64,000 nt of DNA from Eretmocerus hayati. Taxonomy: Eukaryota > Arthropoda > Insecta > Hymenoptera > Aphelinidae. The DNA lies in assembly GCA_029851415.1 (NCBI GenBank), contig CM056742.1:82078748-82142747 (forward strand), in the 5' to 3' direction. The position numbers and the translations under genes are program-made. Below, piece after piece: positions 1-11,640 of the stretch. Under the pieces are notes generated by a model. It ran no database searches, was not told the origin of the DNA, and worked only from the letters and a program-made list of their open reading frames with translations. The number at the start of each line of letters is the position of its first letter. The first letter of the stretch is position 1.

Positions 1-594
1 ATCTCTTATTGATCGTTGATCGTTGATCCCGCGAAATCCTCCGCATAGAAACCAAAAGTTTCTTCTAGGACATGTACTGAGGATGAGAATTAAAGCTTTC
101 TGCCTTAAGAAATTTCTCTTGTTATGCTGGATGTGTTGGAACAGATTAGGGTCGGTTAAATTTTTCCGCGAAATTTCGGACCCACAATCGACCCGTTGCA
201 GCAAAATTTCGCTTATTCTCCATAAGTCTGCCACGCATATGTCGGATAATCGACTTGCTAGCGCACTCGTAATCTTGAGTATAGCTGAGATATTCACTCT
301 CCCCCTTTTCCGCGCTTTTCCATCCAATATTACTCAAAATTTTATACTCATTCCCATGTATTCTTTTTTTGTTTACAGTATCCCAAGACATTTTCTCCTT
401 TAACCTTGGGTGAGAGTAACCGGGAGTACGACTATTTTGCCCAGCATCGTAACGCTTTTAAGTGTCCCCAGAATCTACGGGAATACGACCTAGTAAAGGG
501 CTTATTATTTTTGGTCCTGATGAGCCCGCACCACCCACGGATTTGGCGGACATCCATTCTAAGCTGAGGGTATGTGTCAGGATACTTTGTGAAT
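1..594. other. Upstream flank of the JmjC-like gene
   Basis: No convincing gene is visible here. Open frames in this stretch are short and present on both strands. It may hold the promoter or a 5' exon of the next gene; no TATA box or splice site stands out clearly. Confidence 0.4.
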
Positions 595-2325
595 ATGGAT
601 TCTTCGAGACATTATCAGGAAAGTCCTTCATTTTTCCAGCTGCCTTCTCTTCCCGAGGAGGATCTTCCCCGAAGTTTGTTAAATTCAGAGAAGATATTTG
701 AAGCGGGACTGACTGCGAACGTGCAGAAGCTTCGTACGCCCTCGTATGCTGCCAACGTTATCGATAGTGAAAATGTGTTAAATTCTAGTTTGGGGACTCT
801 CCCTTATCATTTTAGTCCAAAAGTAAATCTCGGTATCGCAGATATTCCAGACGGTGTTGATAAGCCCATGCACTATCTTGCAGGCAAGGGATCTTTTTCC
901 GATGCTCACATCGAGCCGGGGTATGGTGATAGTTGTATTGCCGTACGGTGGGTGGAGGGTGACATCGGAAAACTGGTCATGGTTATCCCCTTTACCGGGT
1001 TTCGTAAGGTCCAGCAGGTCGTTGCTAGGGATATACGCCTATTACGCGAACATGGAGTGCTCATCCCCGGCCACCAAGACGGGTGTCCATTTCCTTTAAA
1101 TCATAAAAATGTCGCATTTAAGCCATCCTATTTGTATGAACGGGGTATCACCTTTCAAATTATTCCTTTACGTGCCGGCGACGTGCTATATATTGGACCT
1201 CTTTGTATTCACGAGATTTTTAACGTTAATGTCAATCGATCCGAGTCTGTTAACATCGGCAGCGAACTCTGGAACATGCGCATCTCGTATACCTTTACCG
1301 AATGTCTTTGCGATGGGGGTGTTGTTGAACACGTGCCCCCCAATACTTCTATTTTTCTGATAATAGAGTGCCCTCATCCTGGTTGCGAGGTAAATCTTCC
1401 GAACAAGAGTGCTTATGATTTGCACATGCGCCTGCACGCGGGCACGGTTCGCGAGCCGATAGTTTGTAGCTTTTGCTCGTTGATTTTCGCCCGAGAATCT
1501 AATCTTGTTGCACATGTTCGAAACATCCACCTTTCAACCAGTAACCCTTTATCAGATCTAAAATCTTGTCCTAAGTGTTATCAGCTCAAGACCCGTCGTT
1601 ATTTGTCAGTGCACATCGAAAAATGCGGTGTGAAAGTCCCCTGCGCTGGTTGTAATAAGATGTTTAGTCCTTCTGGACGATCCAAACATCAGAAGAGCTG
1701 CCTACGGCGTTTGAGCGACCCTTCGCGTCCAGAACCGCGCTCGCGGCCCAGTAAAAAAATATCTTTGAAAGAACGTCGCCGGGTTTCACCTTCAACAAAG
1801 CGTAAATGCGGCAGTTCAGAGTCCTCAGTTTCCACAAATAACTTCCCGCGCTCAAAAAGATTACCCTCAACGAAGCCGAGGCGCAAAATCCTGGAACCTG
1901 TAGTCTTCATTGATGCTTCCGCGTGCTCGGGAACATCAACATCGCCACAACCTGTTGATCCCATTTCGTTGGATCCTCCTGTTGGTTTGGAAGAGATCGT
2001 AGAGGCCACTGCTCCACTCCCTCTCCAAGATGAGACTCCTAGACTGCTACCCGTTGAACTTGATTCCCTTACTCAAAATTGCCCTACTGAATTATTTTCT
2101 CCTCCTGCTGATGAGGTTCCTGTCCTTTCGAGCCCTGGTCCGGTGCCCTTGCCTGAACCTTTACTTCCCAGCCTACCTCCTTCGATAATGATACGTATCC
2201 CTTTTGAATGCGCTTCACCCTTCATCAGTCGTCAGTCTCATTCCACATCCGACTGCTTAATCCCTTCAGACTTTGTTGCAATTGAATATGGCTCTAGCAC
2301 CTCCCCTGTCTCCCATCTGGAGTAA
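595..2325 (+). CDS. JmjC-like oxygenase domain protein with four C2H2/C2HC zinc fingers
   Basis: A 576-residue frame from the ATG at 595; the frame is open upstream only to non-ATG codons, so 595 is the first methionine unless an upstream exon exists. Residues about 85-245 resemble a JmjC/cupin fold: a His-x-Glu pair (H105, E107) in a segment rich in Gly and aromatics, then an AGDVLYIGP-type turn and H206, which fits the HxE...H Fe(II) triad of 2-oxoglutarate oxygenases. Four fingers follow: C259/C264/H277/H281 and C291/C294/H307/H312 (C2H2), then C325/C328/H340/C344 and C350/C353/H365/C369 (C2HC). A basic stretch (about 375-430) and a Pro/Ser-rich tail complete it. Inferred role: DNA-directed chromatin or protein oxygenase. 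Sequence right after the stop (2331-2464) reads in another frame as more Pro/acidic tail, suggesting a 1-base shift near 2320-2330 or a missed intron. The JmjC call is moderate; the fingers are solid. Confidence 0.7.
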   Translation: MDSSRHYQESPSFFQLPSLPEEDLPRSLLNSEKIFEAGLTANVQKLRTPSYAANVIDSENVLNSSLGTLPYHFSPKVNLGIADIPDGVDKPMHYLAGKGSFSDAHIEPGYGDSCIAVRWVEGDIGKLVMVIPFTGFRKVQQVVARDIRLLREHGVLIPGHQDGCPFPLNHKNVAFKPSYLYERGITFQIIPLRAGDVLYIGPLCIHEIFNVNVNRSESVNIGSELWNMRISYTFTECLCDGGVVEHVPPNTSIFLIIECPHPGCEVNLPNKSAYDLHMRLHAGTVREPIVCSFCSLIFARESNLVAHVRNIHLSTSNPLSDLKSCPKCYQLKTRRYLSVHIEKCGVKVPCAGCNKMFSPSGRSKHQKSCLRRLSDPSRPEPRSRPSKKISLKERRRVSPSTKRKCGSSESSVSTNNFPRSKRLPSTKPRRKILEPVVFIDASACSGTSTSPQPVDPISLDPPVGLEEIVEATAPLPLQDETPRLLPVELDSLTQNCPTELFSPPADEVPVLSSPGPVPLPEPLLPSLPPSIMIRIPFECASPFISRQSHSTSDCLIPSDFVAIEYGSSTSPVSHLE

Positions 2326-2418
2326 AGCTAGAAGAGATTGCTTTTCTTTCCATATTTGAGATAGACCCTGATACCCCTACTGGATCCTTGCTCTCGCCTC
2401 CATCAGTGGGCTCTATAG

Positions 2419-2988
2419 ATGTCCAGCCAGACAGCCTTGTGGAGATGTGTAGAATACCCTGAACATGTTCCAGGTTCCGGCTACGATTGTGGTTGCTTGG
2501 TTCGTGGCCGCAAGGATTTTTGCTGGGTTTCTGGCTATAATCGTCATGTTAAGCGTTGCTTTCCTACTTTCGCCAGTGAAACTCCAGAAAATACGCGTCC
2601 TGACTTGAACACGGGTCGATTTTACAATTTCCCTCAAAATTCTTCCTCCAACTCATCATTAGTACTGTACGCTGATATGAATTTTGGTCAGGTTTCCTCT
2701 CCTGTTTCAGGGCAGTCCCTGACAACTGATCCCCTATTCATGTTTCCTACTCTTTCCCGTGGGAGTAGTTCCTTTGCGGGTTCGTTTCGCCCGCAGCCGC
2801 AATTCCAGATGCTTAGGCAGGTTGCTAAGCAAGTCAGTTTTTATAACGGGCCCCCGGGATTTCCTCCGATTTCGACGCAGCTAATTCATTCTAGGGATCA
2901 AATGATCAGTTTTCCGGTCGTTAACTCATCCGTGCCCAATTCCTCTAATTTTGTGTCGTCCTTTTTAGATGCTATTAGTAAATTATGA
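2419..2988 (+). CDS. Cys/His-motif hypothetical protein, possible continuation of the upstream zinc-finger gene
   Basis: A 189-residue frame starting at an ATG. It begins about 90 bases after the zinc-finger gene ends, on the same strand and in the same frame number, with several stops between. Residues 10-47 are rich in Cys (10, 24, 26, 35, 47) and contain H43-x3-C47, the same half-site spacing as the last two fingers upstream. The rest is Ser/Pro/Phe/Gln-rich low complexity without a recognisable domain. It could be a separate small gene, or a last exon joined by splicing or separated by decay. I do not recognise a family. Confidence 0.45.
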   Translation: MSSQTALWRCVEYPEHVPGSGYDCGCLVRGRKDFCWVSGYNRHVKRCFPTFASETPENTRPDLNTGRFYNFPQNSSSNSSLVLYADMNFGQVSSPVSGQSLTTDPLFMFPTLSRGSSSFAGSFRPQPQFQMLRQVAKQVSFYNGPPGFPPISTQLIHSRDQMISFPVVNSSVPNSSNFVSSFLDAISKL

Positions 2989-4763
2989 ACTTCTTCTTCG
3001 TCCCGGTTAAAATCGTGATTACTCTTGTGGCCATATACGACAATACTACGCTTAACGTCAAATTGTTAGCGATGATTCCAACGTACAATTATGTGCGGTT
3101 TCAATGTGACACGATGTAGTTGATGTTTTGTAATCCAAATCTTGTCTTAATAATCTGAATTCATTGGCGTATAATGTGGAACCTTTAACCGACTTGCTGC
3201 ATTAAATTAGTCATGTTGATTCTATATGGTAATTGTTTCATTTTGCTCCCCCTATTATTCATGTGAGTGCTCGTGACGTCGAATCCCATCTGAAACTAGA
3301 AATCTTGACTCATCTCAGGTGCCTTTTTACTCGTAAATAATACATGGTCCAATTTTACTGAGAAGTTGTCGCAATATTAATGCTCCAATGAGCTGCGCAA
3401 AATGTTTACTCATTCCATACTTTCGTGATTATCGTTGTTAGGAGTAGTTATCTCAGAGGCTCATCCTCTCAACCCAATAACGTGTTTGGTAAGTAGACGT
3501 CTCGAGAGATTATGTCATCAAAGGGAAAATCCTGGTGCCATGAGTACGTGGTAATACGCAATAAAATTTTGGAAGTATCTCCAGCCAAAGGTATGTGATA
3601 TTTCATCAATAAAAATGGATGATCCTGTTATACAACTGTATGGTAAGCTAATGGTCCGATAAAACGTTTGGGAACTCGTAGCACTTGACAAATGCATCAA
3701 GATTTAGGAAATCTGATCGAACTTTCGGGAACTTTTTGTGAAGTAGACGGGAATAGAGGAAGATTGTCAATGATTGACTCATTATCGTTAGTATTGCTTA
3801 TTATACTCGTTAAGCTGAGATGCACTATGACTCCATATATCAATAATGTGGGCACACTATCCCATGCAATCGGCTGTGCTGTGTATATTTTTCCGAATTG
3901 AATCTAACTCATTAACGTCAAGCAATTTTTTAGTGGATATGAACTTGAAGTTATCAGTTTTCATGATTTTTGGCTTGTGAAAGAAAAATGTCATTATTAT
4001 GGCTATTCATGTATATAGGTATTCTTTTCTTGATAGTGATTCGATGAGAAATGTTTCAATGAATTGCTAATGGAATCTGTATTCGAATGAGGACAAGAGG
4101 TAATTTCGAGATACAAAGGTGTTAGAATCTTAGTTAAATTAATTTCTTTTTATTGATCATATTGTATGTAAACATTGTAGGTAACATATACAGGTGCTCT
4201 ATAAAATTTATGGGTAAAGTTTAAACTATTTTTTTTCTTCACTTTAAATTCGCTTCTCTCATATTTTTCCACTCAACTACTTGTGTGTTACTTCTCTTTG
4301 TCAATCTTCGGTGTCCCACTCTGCTCTTTCGTTTGGTTGAAACGGCTCTATTGGAACCCACCTTGGATCTGGAATCTGGTTAGGGCATTTCCAAATTTCC
4401 ATGCCGTTGACCAAGAGAACTATATTTCCTGCGTCGTAGTATGCTTCAATGAAGAATTTTCCTCTTGTGTACAGTGAAGCTGCCGACATTTTACTTGAGT
4501 TTGTGCTGTGGTCAAAAGCGAACTGATCTATTGTTCTTCATCGGATGATCATCGCCGAGGTCTTTCGTCGCCCTCTGTGGCAGTCTTACCAGCTGTGGGG
4601 TTCGAGTTACTTCATTGTCTGGCTTCGTTATAGCTTCGTGGCTCGCTCTGATGGTGCGCGGTATCCATTCGTAGAAAATTTGATTACTCATCCCACATCC
4701 GCGTTCGAAGAATTCGAGTATGCGCGCGTGCCTTTTTCAAACTTTTTTTTCCACGAAACCACA
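2989..4763. other. Non-coding AT-rich interval
   Basis: Only short frames occur on both strands. I see no tRNA, no transposon end and no tandem repeat in it. Confidence 0.5.
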
Positions 4764-5414
4764 TCAATCCCAACGTTCTACATTAAAGTCTGGTAAGTCT
4801 TCTTCTCGTATTCTGGCACATCTTGGACTCACCTCTTCTTGGGATTCAAATAGTATATTTCCCCCGACTTCAAAAATAATTTCTTCGGGTTCAATGTGAA
4901 TTTGGAGACGCGTGTAACCTTGCTGGTGTTGAATCAGCAGACTTTCTTTGCGGGGCCAACCCCATATATAATTTAAACTTTCTGTGTCCAAATTTTCTTC
5001 GTCTAGTTCTCGTCTCTGTTGCTCGAGTCGCCTCACCATCTTCTTTATTCTCCATTCTGCAACAGTTATTCTTGTTGCTCTTCCTCTTGGGTTTCTTAGG
5101 TTATTCGGCCATCGAGTATCGTTTTTGTCACGCACATTATTGAACAAACTATCGAGGTTCCAAACATTGTTGATTTCGTCTGTGTGCGTTCCCTCCGTAA
5201 TTATATCGTTCCACTCACGCAGTATTTGGCGACTGCGGCGAACGTCGTAATGTTGGTCTCCGAAGAATTCTCTTAGATCCCAGACATTCTCGTCGTGCCC
5301 GGTATGTTCTCCCTGGGCTACCAGATCGCTGTTTTGCTGAATGGCCCGGTGGTTTTTCCTCCATTCGCCCCATTCTCCAAAATTTGCCCACAAGTTTCCG
5401 TTTATGGCACGCAT
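4764..5414 (-). CDS. Hypothetical Trp/Arg/Glu-rich protein
   Basis: A 216-residue frame with ATG at 5414. It is highly charged and tryptophan-rich, and has an imperfect internal repeat: two segments about 43 residues apart, each with an Asp-Glu-x-x-Asn/Val-Trp-x-Leu pattern (about residues 40-50 and 80-92). No known domain, signal peptide or membrane segment is recognised. The reverse strand and a second minus frame (5215-5514) are also partly open, so coding status is uncertain. It might be the downstream exon of a gene that includes 5659-5901. Confidence 0.35.
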   Translation of the reverse strand: MRAINGNLWANFGEWGEWRKNHRAIQQNSDLVAQGEHTGHDENVWDLREFFGDQHYDVRRSRQILREWNDIITEGTHTDEINNVWNLDSLFNNVRDKNDTRWPNNLRNPRGRATRITVAEWRIKKMVRRLEQQRRELDEENLDTESLNYIWGWPRKESLLIQHQQGYTRLQIHIEPEEIIFEVGGNILFESQEEVSPRCARIREEDLPDFNVERWD

Positions 5415-5658
5415 GGTTCACGATTTGAATAGTCAAAATTTTCCGCCGAGGGCCCGATACATCACTCGTCACCCTCTGCGATCGACTGTAGAGACTACAA
5501 CGTGATTGTTCCAAGTGCAGATCTCTTCTTCTGTATCGAGTGGTGGCATTGTTATTCTAAAGAGGGGTACTGTTTCATCTCACTGGCAACTGGGCGTGGT
5601 ATTTATTTGAGGGGATACTGTCTTCGACTTGTTTTCGATTCTTTTCGAGATGAGAAAT

Positions 5659-5901
5659 TCACTTGTTCAGTATTTCGTTGCGCTCACGAATTTTTTCTCG
5701 ATGTTGGGTTGAGAGTATTGGACTCAAAACACTGTCCAAATTCTCGATACGCCGTTGAAAACGACGACTATCGCGTGCAATTTCTTGCCATGGTCCTTTT
5801 CGGGCTGCTCTATATGCGTAACTCCAATGAACCATCAACTGAACTGTTGGCTGAGGATTAAATCGCACTTTCTGTTTTCTTACACGCGGCTCATTTTCCA
5901 T
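5659..5901 (-). CDS. Hypothetical basic protein or 5' exon
   Basis: Frame from ATG at 5901 giving about 80 residues, very basic (Arg/Lys-rich). The end of the frame contains a GTGAAT donor-like site close to the stop, so it could be the first exon of the minus-strand frame at 4764-5414. No homology is recognised. Confidence 0.25.
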   Translation of the reverse strand: MENEPRVRKQKVRFNPQPTVQLMVHWSYAYRAARKGPWQEIARDSRRFQRRIENLDSVLSPILSTQHREKIRERNEILNK

Positions 5902-6322
5902 TTTGCTTGAGTTCGCGAGCTTGTGTGGGTGAGTGACGGGTTTTATTCTTATCACCTCAAGATGCGTTTGCGTTACGATGCGTTCCTCATCTATCGTTCA
6001 GCGTTCGTAACTGGACTGATTTGAGATATCCGGCTTTGTTCCGTTCTCCCTCCTAACTCTTTGTGAGACTAACCTCTGTGATTCGCTCCTTCATTGACCA
6101 ATCACGGACGCTTTCTTCGCGGCTCCCGTTCGCATTCCTTAGGGCTAGCTGGCTGTCTTACACAGAGATAGCCACTGCATAGTTTATTGACAATTCTGCT
6201 ATCATTTTGTGTGTAGCTTGCTGTACTGCCTCAATCTCCGTTACTGTGAGTATTCTGTTTACTCCTTTTAACCTGGCATTTATTCTTTATACCAATGACT
6301 TTATTCCATCTCTGCAGATATC

Positions 6323-6724
6323 ATGAGTGCTCAACGTTCTCACGCCGATTCCGGTTCCCAAGATGAGTCGCGTCCCCGAGATGAGACGAGTGATCCTAAC
6401 GATTCTTCAACCATCCAACCCACTCGTGACGAATCGCGCGCTCGTGAGATCTCGATGGCTAATTTGGAAGATTTCTTCGACCCAAGAGTTCATACGCATA
6501 TCGCCAATCAGGCTGGTATTCGCATTGGCCAACAGACGACTTCGTTCGACATCCCTCTTTATGGCCTAGATTTACCGATTTTGGCTGTGCTCAATGAGTT
6601 GCGTGATCCCGCGTCTTCCCATGAGATTTATGCTTCCTATTCCCCTGCACGCGGTCGCCTTCCAATAATCTTTCATCTGTCTCCGATGGAAACGCTAGCT
6701 TTCAAGCTTCCTTCGCGCGAATAA
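6323..6724 (+). CDS. Hypothetical 133-residue protein with acidic/Ser-Arg N-terminus
   Basis: ATG at 6323 lies six bases after a good acceptor (TCTGCAG ending 6317). The same arrangement (acceptor, a few bases, ATG) is seen at 8114 and 10874, suggesting a non-coding 5' exon and a common gene architecture. Residues 1-45 are Asp/Glu/Ser/Arg-rich and disordered. The remainder is compact and hydrophobic without a recognised family. No RING domain follows, unlike its two neighbours downstream. Confidence 0.4.
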   Translation: MSAQRSHADSGSQDESRPRDETSDPNDSSTIQPTRDESRAREISMANLEDFFDPRVHTHIANQAGIRIGQQTTSFDIPLYGLDLPILAVLNELRDPASSHEIYASYSPARGRLPIIFHLSPMETLAFKLPSRE

Positions 6725-8113
6725 TGGTAGATCCTCTTTCCAAGCGCCGGACGGCCGTTTTGATAAGACATTTGTCGCAAGATTTTTTCAATGCCTCAAA
6801 AATTGCCGCCAACTCATTATTGGTCTGTATTTATAGATATTTTTAGAACTTTGCTTGTCTACTGGAGTTGTAGTAGTTGTTGTACGGAATGTTTAATCGC
6901 TTGCGAAGTAATGATATATAACTCATCAATTGAAGTGCTTGTGTATTGTATGAAATGAAGCACATCTCCTGAATAGCCAAGGATGTTCATAATGAATATC
7001 ATTCCGTCTACCTATCCAAAGTTTGCATGCATTACAATGTAACTAAAATAGTACAAGCATTTATCAAATGATATTTACCATTATGCATCTCGCAAGTCAA
7101 CAGCCTAGTTGCAATATGGTTTACAATTTTATCATTAGCTGAAGATGAGTTGCTTAATCAATTACTTTCATCGTCTTTCATAACAATCTCCCAATTCATC
7201 GGTACGTACGATACTTTTGTTATAATCTTTCCGAATCCTTTGGCATTATGCAATCCAACAATGATTCCCCGAAATTTTTTTTTTTTTTTTTTTTTTTGAT
7301 AACCCACATCATGCTTGATTCCCGCACCATCTCTGGGTATGTATACAAATTCCCTGCCCTTAGCCAATTCGGTTTCCTTTATGATTAAAACCCGAGTGAA
7401 ACGAGTTGGTCATGAAGGAGAAAACTCGGTGGTGTACGACCTCTGTGGTAAAACCATCCGGTGACGCTATGGAAGTTGTTTCTTACATACTATTTTATTA
7501 CCTTCGTAGGTATAACAAAGATACAGATTCGTGCGCTGCGTTCATTGGCAGCGCTTCGAGAGCAATAGTGCGGATTTCAATGAGAATAGAGAGGAATCTA
7601 AGAGTTATTGGTTATATTTGAAAGTTATGAAAAAAAAGAATCTCGAATTTTTGCAATGAGACGAGTTGCGGATGTTGTGGAGTTGGGATGAAGTATTTTA
7701 GTTATTCTCCTGACATAGCAAATTCAAAAAAAAAGGTACGACTCGCGATTAAAGAGCGCGACCAGCTCCTCTGCGAGGTGCTTCGATTTCTCTGCCTCTC
7801 CTTATAGTGGCTGCGTTGCAAAGGTTCTTCTTTCCCCTCTCTAAGTGCAATGATTCCCCTCAACTCATCGCGTCGTGGGGTGATAGTTACATATGTGCTT
7901 GTTTATGCTGAGGAAAGTCATTCGTAACTGAGTCTCTTTAGCTGACATAGGAGTGGAGTGATAGGTTACCTTTGGTGAGTATTTCACGCTTGCCAATCGA
8001 TGGTTCTGCGCTCTTTTGTTTGAGATCAGCTTATTTGGCGCTGATAAAATTTTCCCTGGTTTTTATTCTTGTTTGACGTGTAAATTCTCTTCTCGTGATG
8101 TTCAGTTCCAGCT
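6725..8113. other. Non-coding interval with poly-T tract
   Basis: No supported gene. A run of about 26 T lies at 7272-7298. The end of the interval contains the probable promoter, 5' UTR exon and first intron of the RING gene at 8114, judged from the acceptor at 8104-8105. Confidence 0.45.
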
Positions 8114-9907
8114 ATGAATCCCTCTATGCCAGCAACTGGCTCTACGGAGACGGTTGAGACAGGGTCAGCTCCGCCGATGTGGCTGGTTTTCTCTTCTCCC
8201 TTGCCGGTTGTCTTTGTTCCATTAGTCATTCCCATGGTGCCAGCAACAATGACTTCGGCAGGTGGTTCACAAGGACCTCCTGATACTGGATTGAACCCTG
8301 CCGATCAGACACTCCGTGGTTCGGAATCTGCTGATCTTTCGAGTGCTGCCGAAGATGCTGCTCCGTCATCTCTCCGCATGGTCCGACGCCAACGTCGTGT
8401 GAGTACCCTTTTTGCGAGCTTCTGCTGATTTCGAGACCCTTTTAACACGTTATTTCGTTCCTGGAGCTGGTTTTATTCACTTATTGTTGTTTTAGGCCTT
8501 GATCTCGTGCACTCCTTGATATCAGCGTTATTGTGTCAGTGTTACTGCGTTTTTCAAAACTATTGTGAAATGTCCGACTCAGTTTGCGCATGAAATCTCT
8601 GGGGTTTGTTTTTTTTCTATTCCGACTCGTGACAACTATTGCTTTGACACAGGCCCGGCGTCAAATCGAAACCGCTCTACCTTTGGCACTCCACTCTTAA
8701 TGATTCATTGACGAGATTTTGCGTTAATCCCATGTCCACTCCATCAACAACTCTTAATAGCGACTCTACATCGTGCTTCTACTGGTTTTTGGACTTCCCT
8801 CTCATTTCTCAAGCGAAATTCGCGCTGTTTCACATCTTCCGTATTACAATACCTTAATTCTTTTAAATCCAGCCTCGTCGACGCAACTCGCGTGTGACTG
8901 ATCCGATTGCGGAGTGCTCTGCTGAGCCTTCTAATTCCGCATGCACGGCGCCCATCGCCTTTGGTGACATCGATCCACAAGACCCATTACTTTCGAGCCC
9001 TTCTCTTAGAGATGTAGCTGCTGTACCTGATGATGCGTCGCAAGTTCCATCTTTGCCAATTTTGCCTCCTGACCAACAGATTGTGACTGAGCCCTCGACA
9101 TCTGCTGAGCCTCCTGTTAGTCAACGGCCACCGAAATCAAATTTGAAGGTCGTACTTGATTTTTCGACGACCACCTATCCGCGTGTAACTGCAGCCCAGT
9201 TGTCTCGATCGATCAATGATCTTCTTACACCTTACCTAAATGATGCCACGCCTCGTGCAAACACTAGTGCCCCTTCGCTTCCGTCTACCTAGTTAGGCCA
9301 AGATGTTCCCCCGGTTTTGAGTCCCCCAGCTGTAGTTTTTCCTTTTGCTGGCCGCGATATTGCGGGTGACGACGTGGCTGGAAATGATGCTGATACCAAT
9401 GTCGTGAACCTTAATGTGGCGTCTGCTCGTAATTCTCATGGCTCACCAGTCCAACTTAATTCTGATAATGCTGCAAGTAGCTCTAGCTATCGATCGGCTG
9501 ACGATAATTCGACATACTCTGGACAACCTTTATTTTTACCGCTGGATCGCGAACGATGGGACATTCCACTCGGTGGATCCTATATTGCAGTGCCACGAGA
9601 ATTTGCCATGAGCTGTATTGAAGCCGTCCGTAATTTATACGCGTGTCCCATATGTGACGATTTTTTGTATCCAGGATATCGTCGGTGTGCCAACGGTCAT
9701 CGTGTTTGCGGGACTTGCGTTCGACAGTGCGATAACTGCCCAATGTGTCGTGACTCAACTCCGCATTGGAGAGATTATGTTCTTGAACGAGAATCCAAGA
9801 GATTATACTACCCTTGTCGTAATTCCATGCGGGGTTGCCGCGTTTTTCCGCGCGCTTATGATTGGCACCATCACTGTGACAATTGCTCTTATCGCCGAGA
9901 AACATAA
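8114..9907 (+). CDS. SINA/SIAH-class RING finger protein, two exons, interrupted by an in-frame TAG
   Basis: Exon 1 is 8114-8398 (285 nt, donor GTGAGT, phase 0) and exon 2 is 8873-9907 (acceptor AG at 8871-8872). The joined frame is Pro/Ser-rich and disordered for most of its length and ends in a RING with spacing C-x2-C-x10-C-x3-H-x2-C-x2-C-x6-C-x2-C (about 9640-9755), exactly the SINA/SIAH pattern. The first part of a SIAH zinc finger follows (YPC...GC...H...C). The substrate-binding TRAF-like domain of true SIAH proteins is absent. Expected activity is E3 ubiquitin ligase. A TAG at 9290-9292 splits exon 2, but the frame stays open on both sides, so this is a recent nonsense mutation, a sequencing error, or a skipped segment. 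The tandem paralog starts at 10874. Confidence 0.6.
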
Positions 9908-10873
9908 TTGATTTGTAAGGATCTGATGCTTCATTCATGACAAAGTGATTGCTAGCGTGTTATGTATCTGTCACGTAGGTCATTTTCACTGCTACAATTT
10001 TTTGAGACGTGTAATCTACACTTTACCAATAAACGAGTTCTACGAACTTACTTTTCAGCGTTATTCATTTCGTTGTCAGAACGTATTTTTGCAAATTATA
10101 CTTAAGTCGTTCATCATGGGAAATTCGTAGACTTGAACCTTTTACAAATTTTGTTGTTTGAAGCTAGTTAGTCCCAGAAAATTGCTTAAGCGTGGCCAGC
10201 TACGTTCATTGGCCGCGCAAGAGAAAAAGAGAGAAAAAAATTTAGACTTGAGCGTGTGAGTTCTCACAGGCTGTACAAAATATGATCCGAATAATTCTCC
10301 GAGGACACATAAGCCTGAAACTGTATACCTCGGTGAAGTTTTTCCAATGCATTTGCAATTCGTAGAATGGTTAGCGCAAGTCAGAGTCTGACGCATACTC
10401 ATGCTTATACTTGAAGCTTCTGGCCTATGTTATTGATACATTGTTTATTTTGCCGCACGCGATATAATTCATTCTCGGAACGATGAGCCTATTGCAGAGC
10501 CTTCTCTTAGCTCCGCGACGTGTCTCAACTGGAATTACTGCCCGCTCTCATCGGATGCATCTCAAATTCTTCTTCGAATCTCATCTATTGTTCTTTTCTC
10601 AACCGAGTTTGCACTAGAATAATTTCGGTGAATCGAAGTACAATTCGTCAGCTGTACCTCCATACCAACTCCCACTCTGCTCATCATTTGAGGGGAATTG
10701 TCTTCCTATATTAGAAAGGGCTGAGACCTCTTGGTGCATTCATACTTTGCATCTGCTTGTGACCATAGCTCATTCTGACTTAAAGGTACGTTCCTGTTGG
10801 AATTATCTTCTTTTTTTGTTTTTGTTTTCCTACTGAGACAATTTCGTAACCCTTGAATCGTTATGCAGCTAAG
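9908..10873. other. Intergenic region between the RING paralogs
   Basis: No supported gene. The last part probably carries the 5' UTR intron of the next gene: an acceptor-like CAG ends at 10868, just before the ATG at 10874. Confidence 0.4.
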
Positions 10874-11640
10874 ATGGAACACCGCCGCCGTCGACAAGGA
10901 CGGGGCTCGTCTGCTCCTGCTCGTAACCAGGTGCCACGGCCTCTTTCTTCCGCTGATGGTGATGGCGTCCCTAGACGTCCTTACGCGCCCCGCCCAAGGG
11001 GTCGTGGAAACTTTCGACCTTCTCACGACGATCGTGTCCCTGAGGCGAGACACTCTGCTTTAGTAGAAGGCTATCAGCTGAGGGAGTCCCTCGACTGCCC
11101 TTGCTGGACTTTTCATCGACCTGCACGATCGATTAGTGCCACGGCGCATTCAAATCAAGTGAGTATAGATTTTCGCCAATAGGTAACCTTTTATCATAAG
11201 TATTTCTGGTCATATCGTTGCAGCGTTGGCGTCGCTTTCGCATCGTTACCACTATCTCCCCTTCTGGCTGCGCTCGAAATCATCGACGCGATACAATCTC
11301 GGCTAGGGCGCGATCTTGCGATACTATTGCTACGCCTTCCTCTTCTTTGCTTGCAACATGCTCGCATCAGGACGTCGCGTCTGACTATACCCAGAGCTCT
11401 ATTCATTCAACGGTGTGTAGTGATGATTCCTCGCCTTACATTCCGAATAATTCATCTTCTGTTTCCGATGTCGCACTTTGTGATTCCGTTATCTTGCCGT
11501 CTGCAAATGTTGGTGAGATCTTACCCACGTCAGTGTCCATCGAGCCCCCTGACTATTTTGCATACTCCGTGTCTCCATTTTTATCCATTCACTTCCTGAA
11601 TGCGGATTGCTCCTCTTCGCCTGTGTTCTTTGACGATTAG
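10874..11640 (+). CDS. N-terminal exons of the second RING paralog
   Basis: Exon 1 is 10874-11158: 285 nt ending in GTGAGT at phase 0, the same length and phase as exon 1 of the neighbouring RING gene. Its product is very Arg/Pro/Gly-rich. A short intron (11159-11223) ends in TTGCAG, and exon 2 begins at 11224 in phase 0, encoding Ser/Thr-rich low complexity. That frame stops at TAG 11638-11640. The RING-bearing frame starts at 11721 after a further acceptor, so one more intron is likely. A phase-0 donor candidate lies at 11412/11413, but I cannot decide it. Confidence 0.45.

Noticed and set aside
23..403. 126-codon plus-strand frame at the window start
   Set aside because: Low-complexity hydrophobic product, opposite strand also open, no supporting signal.
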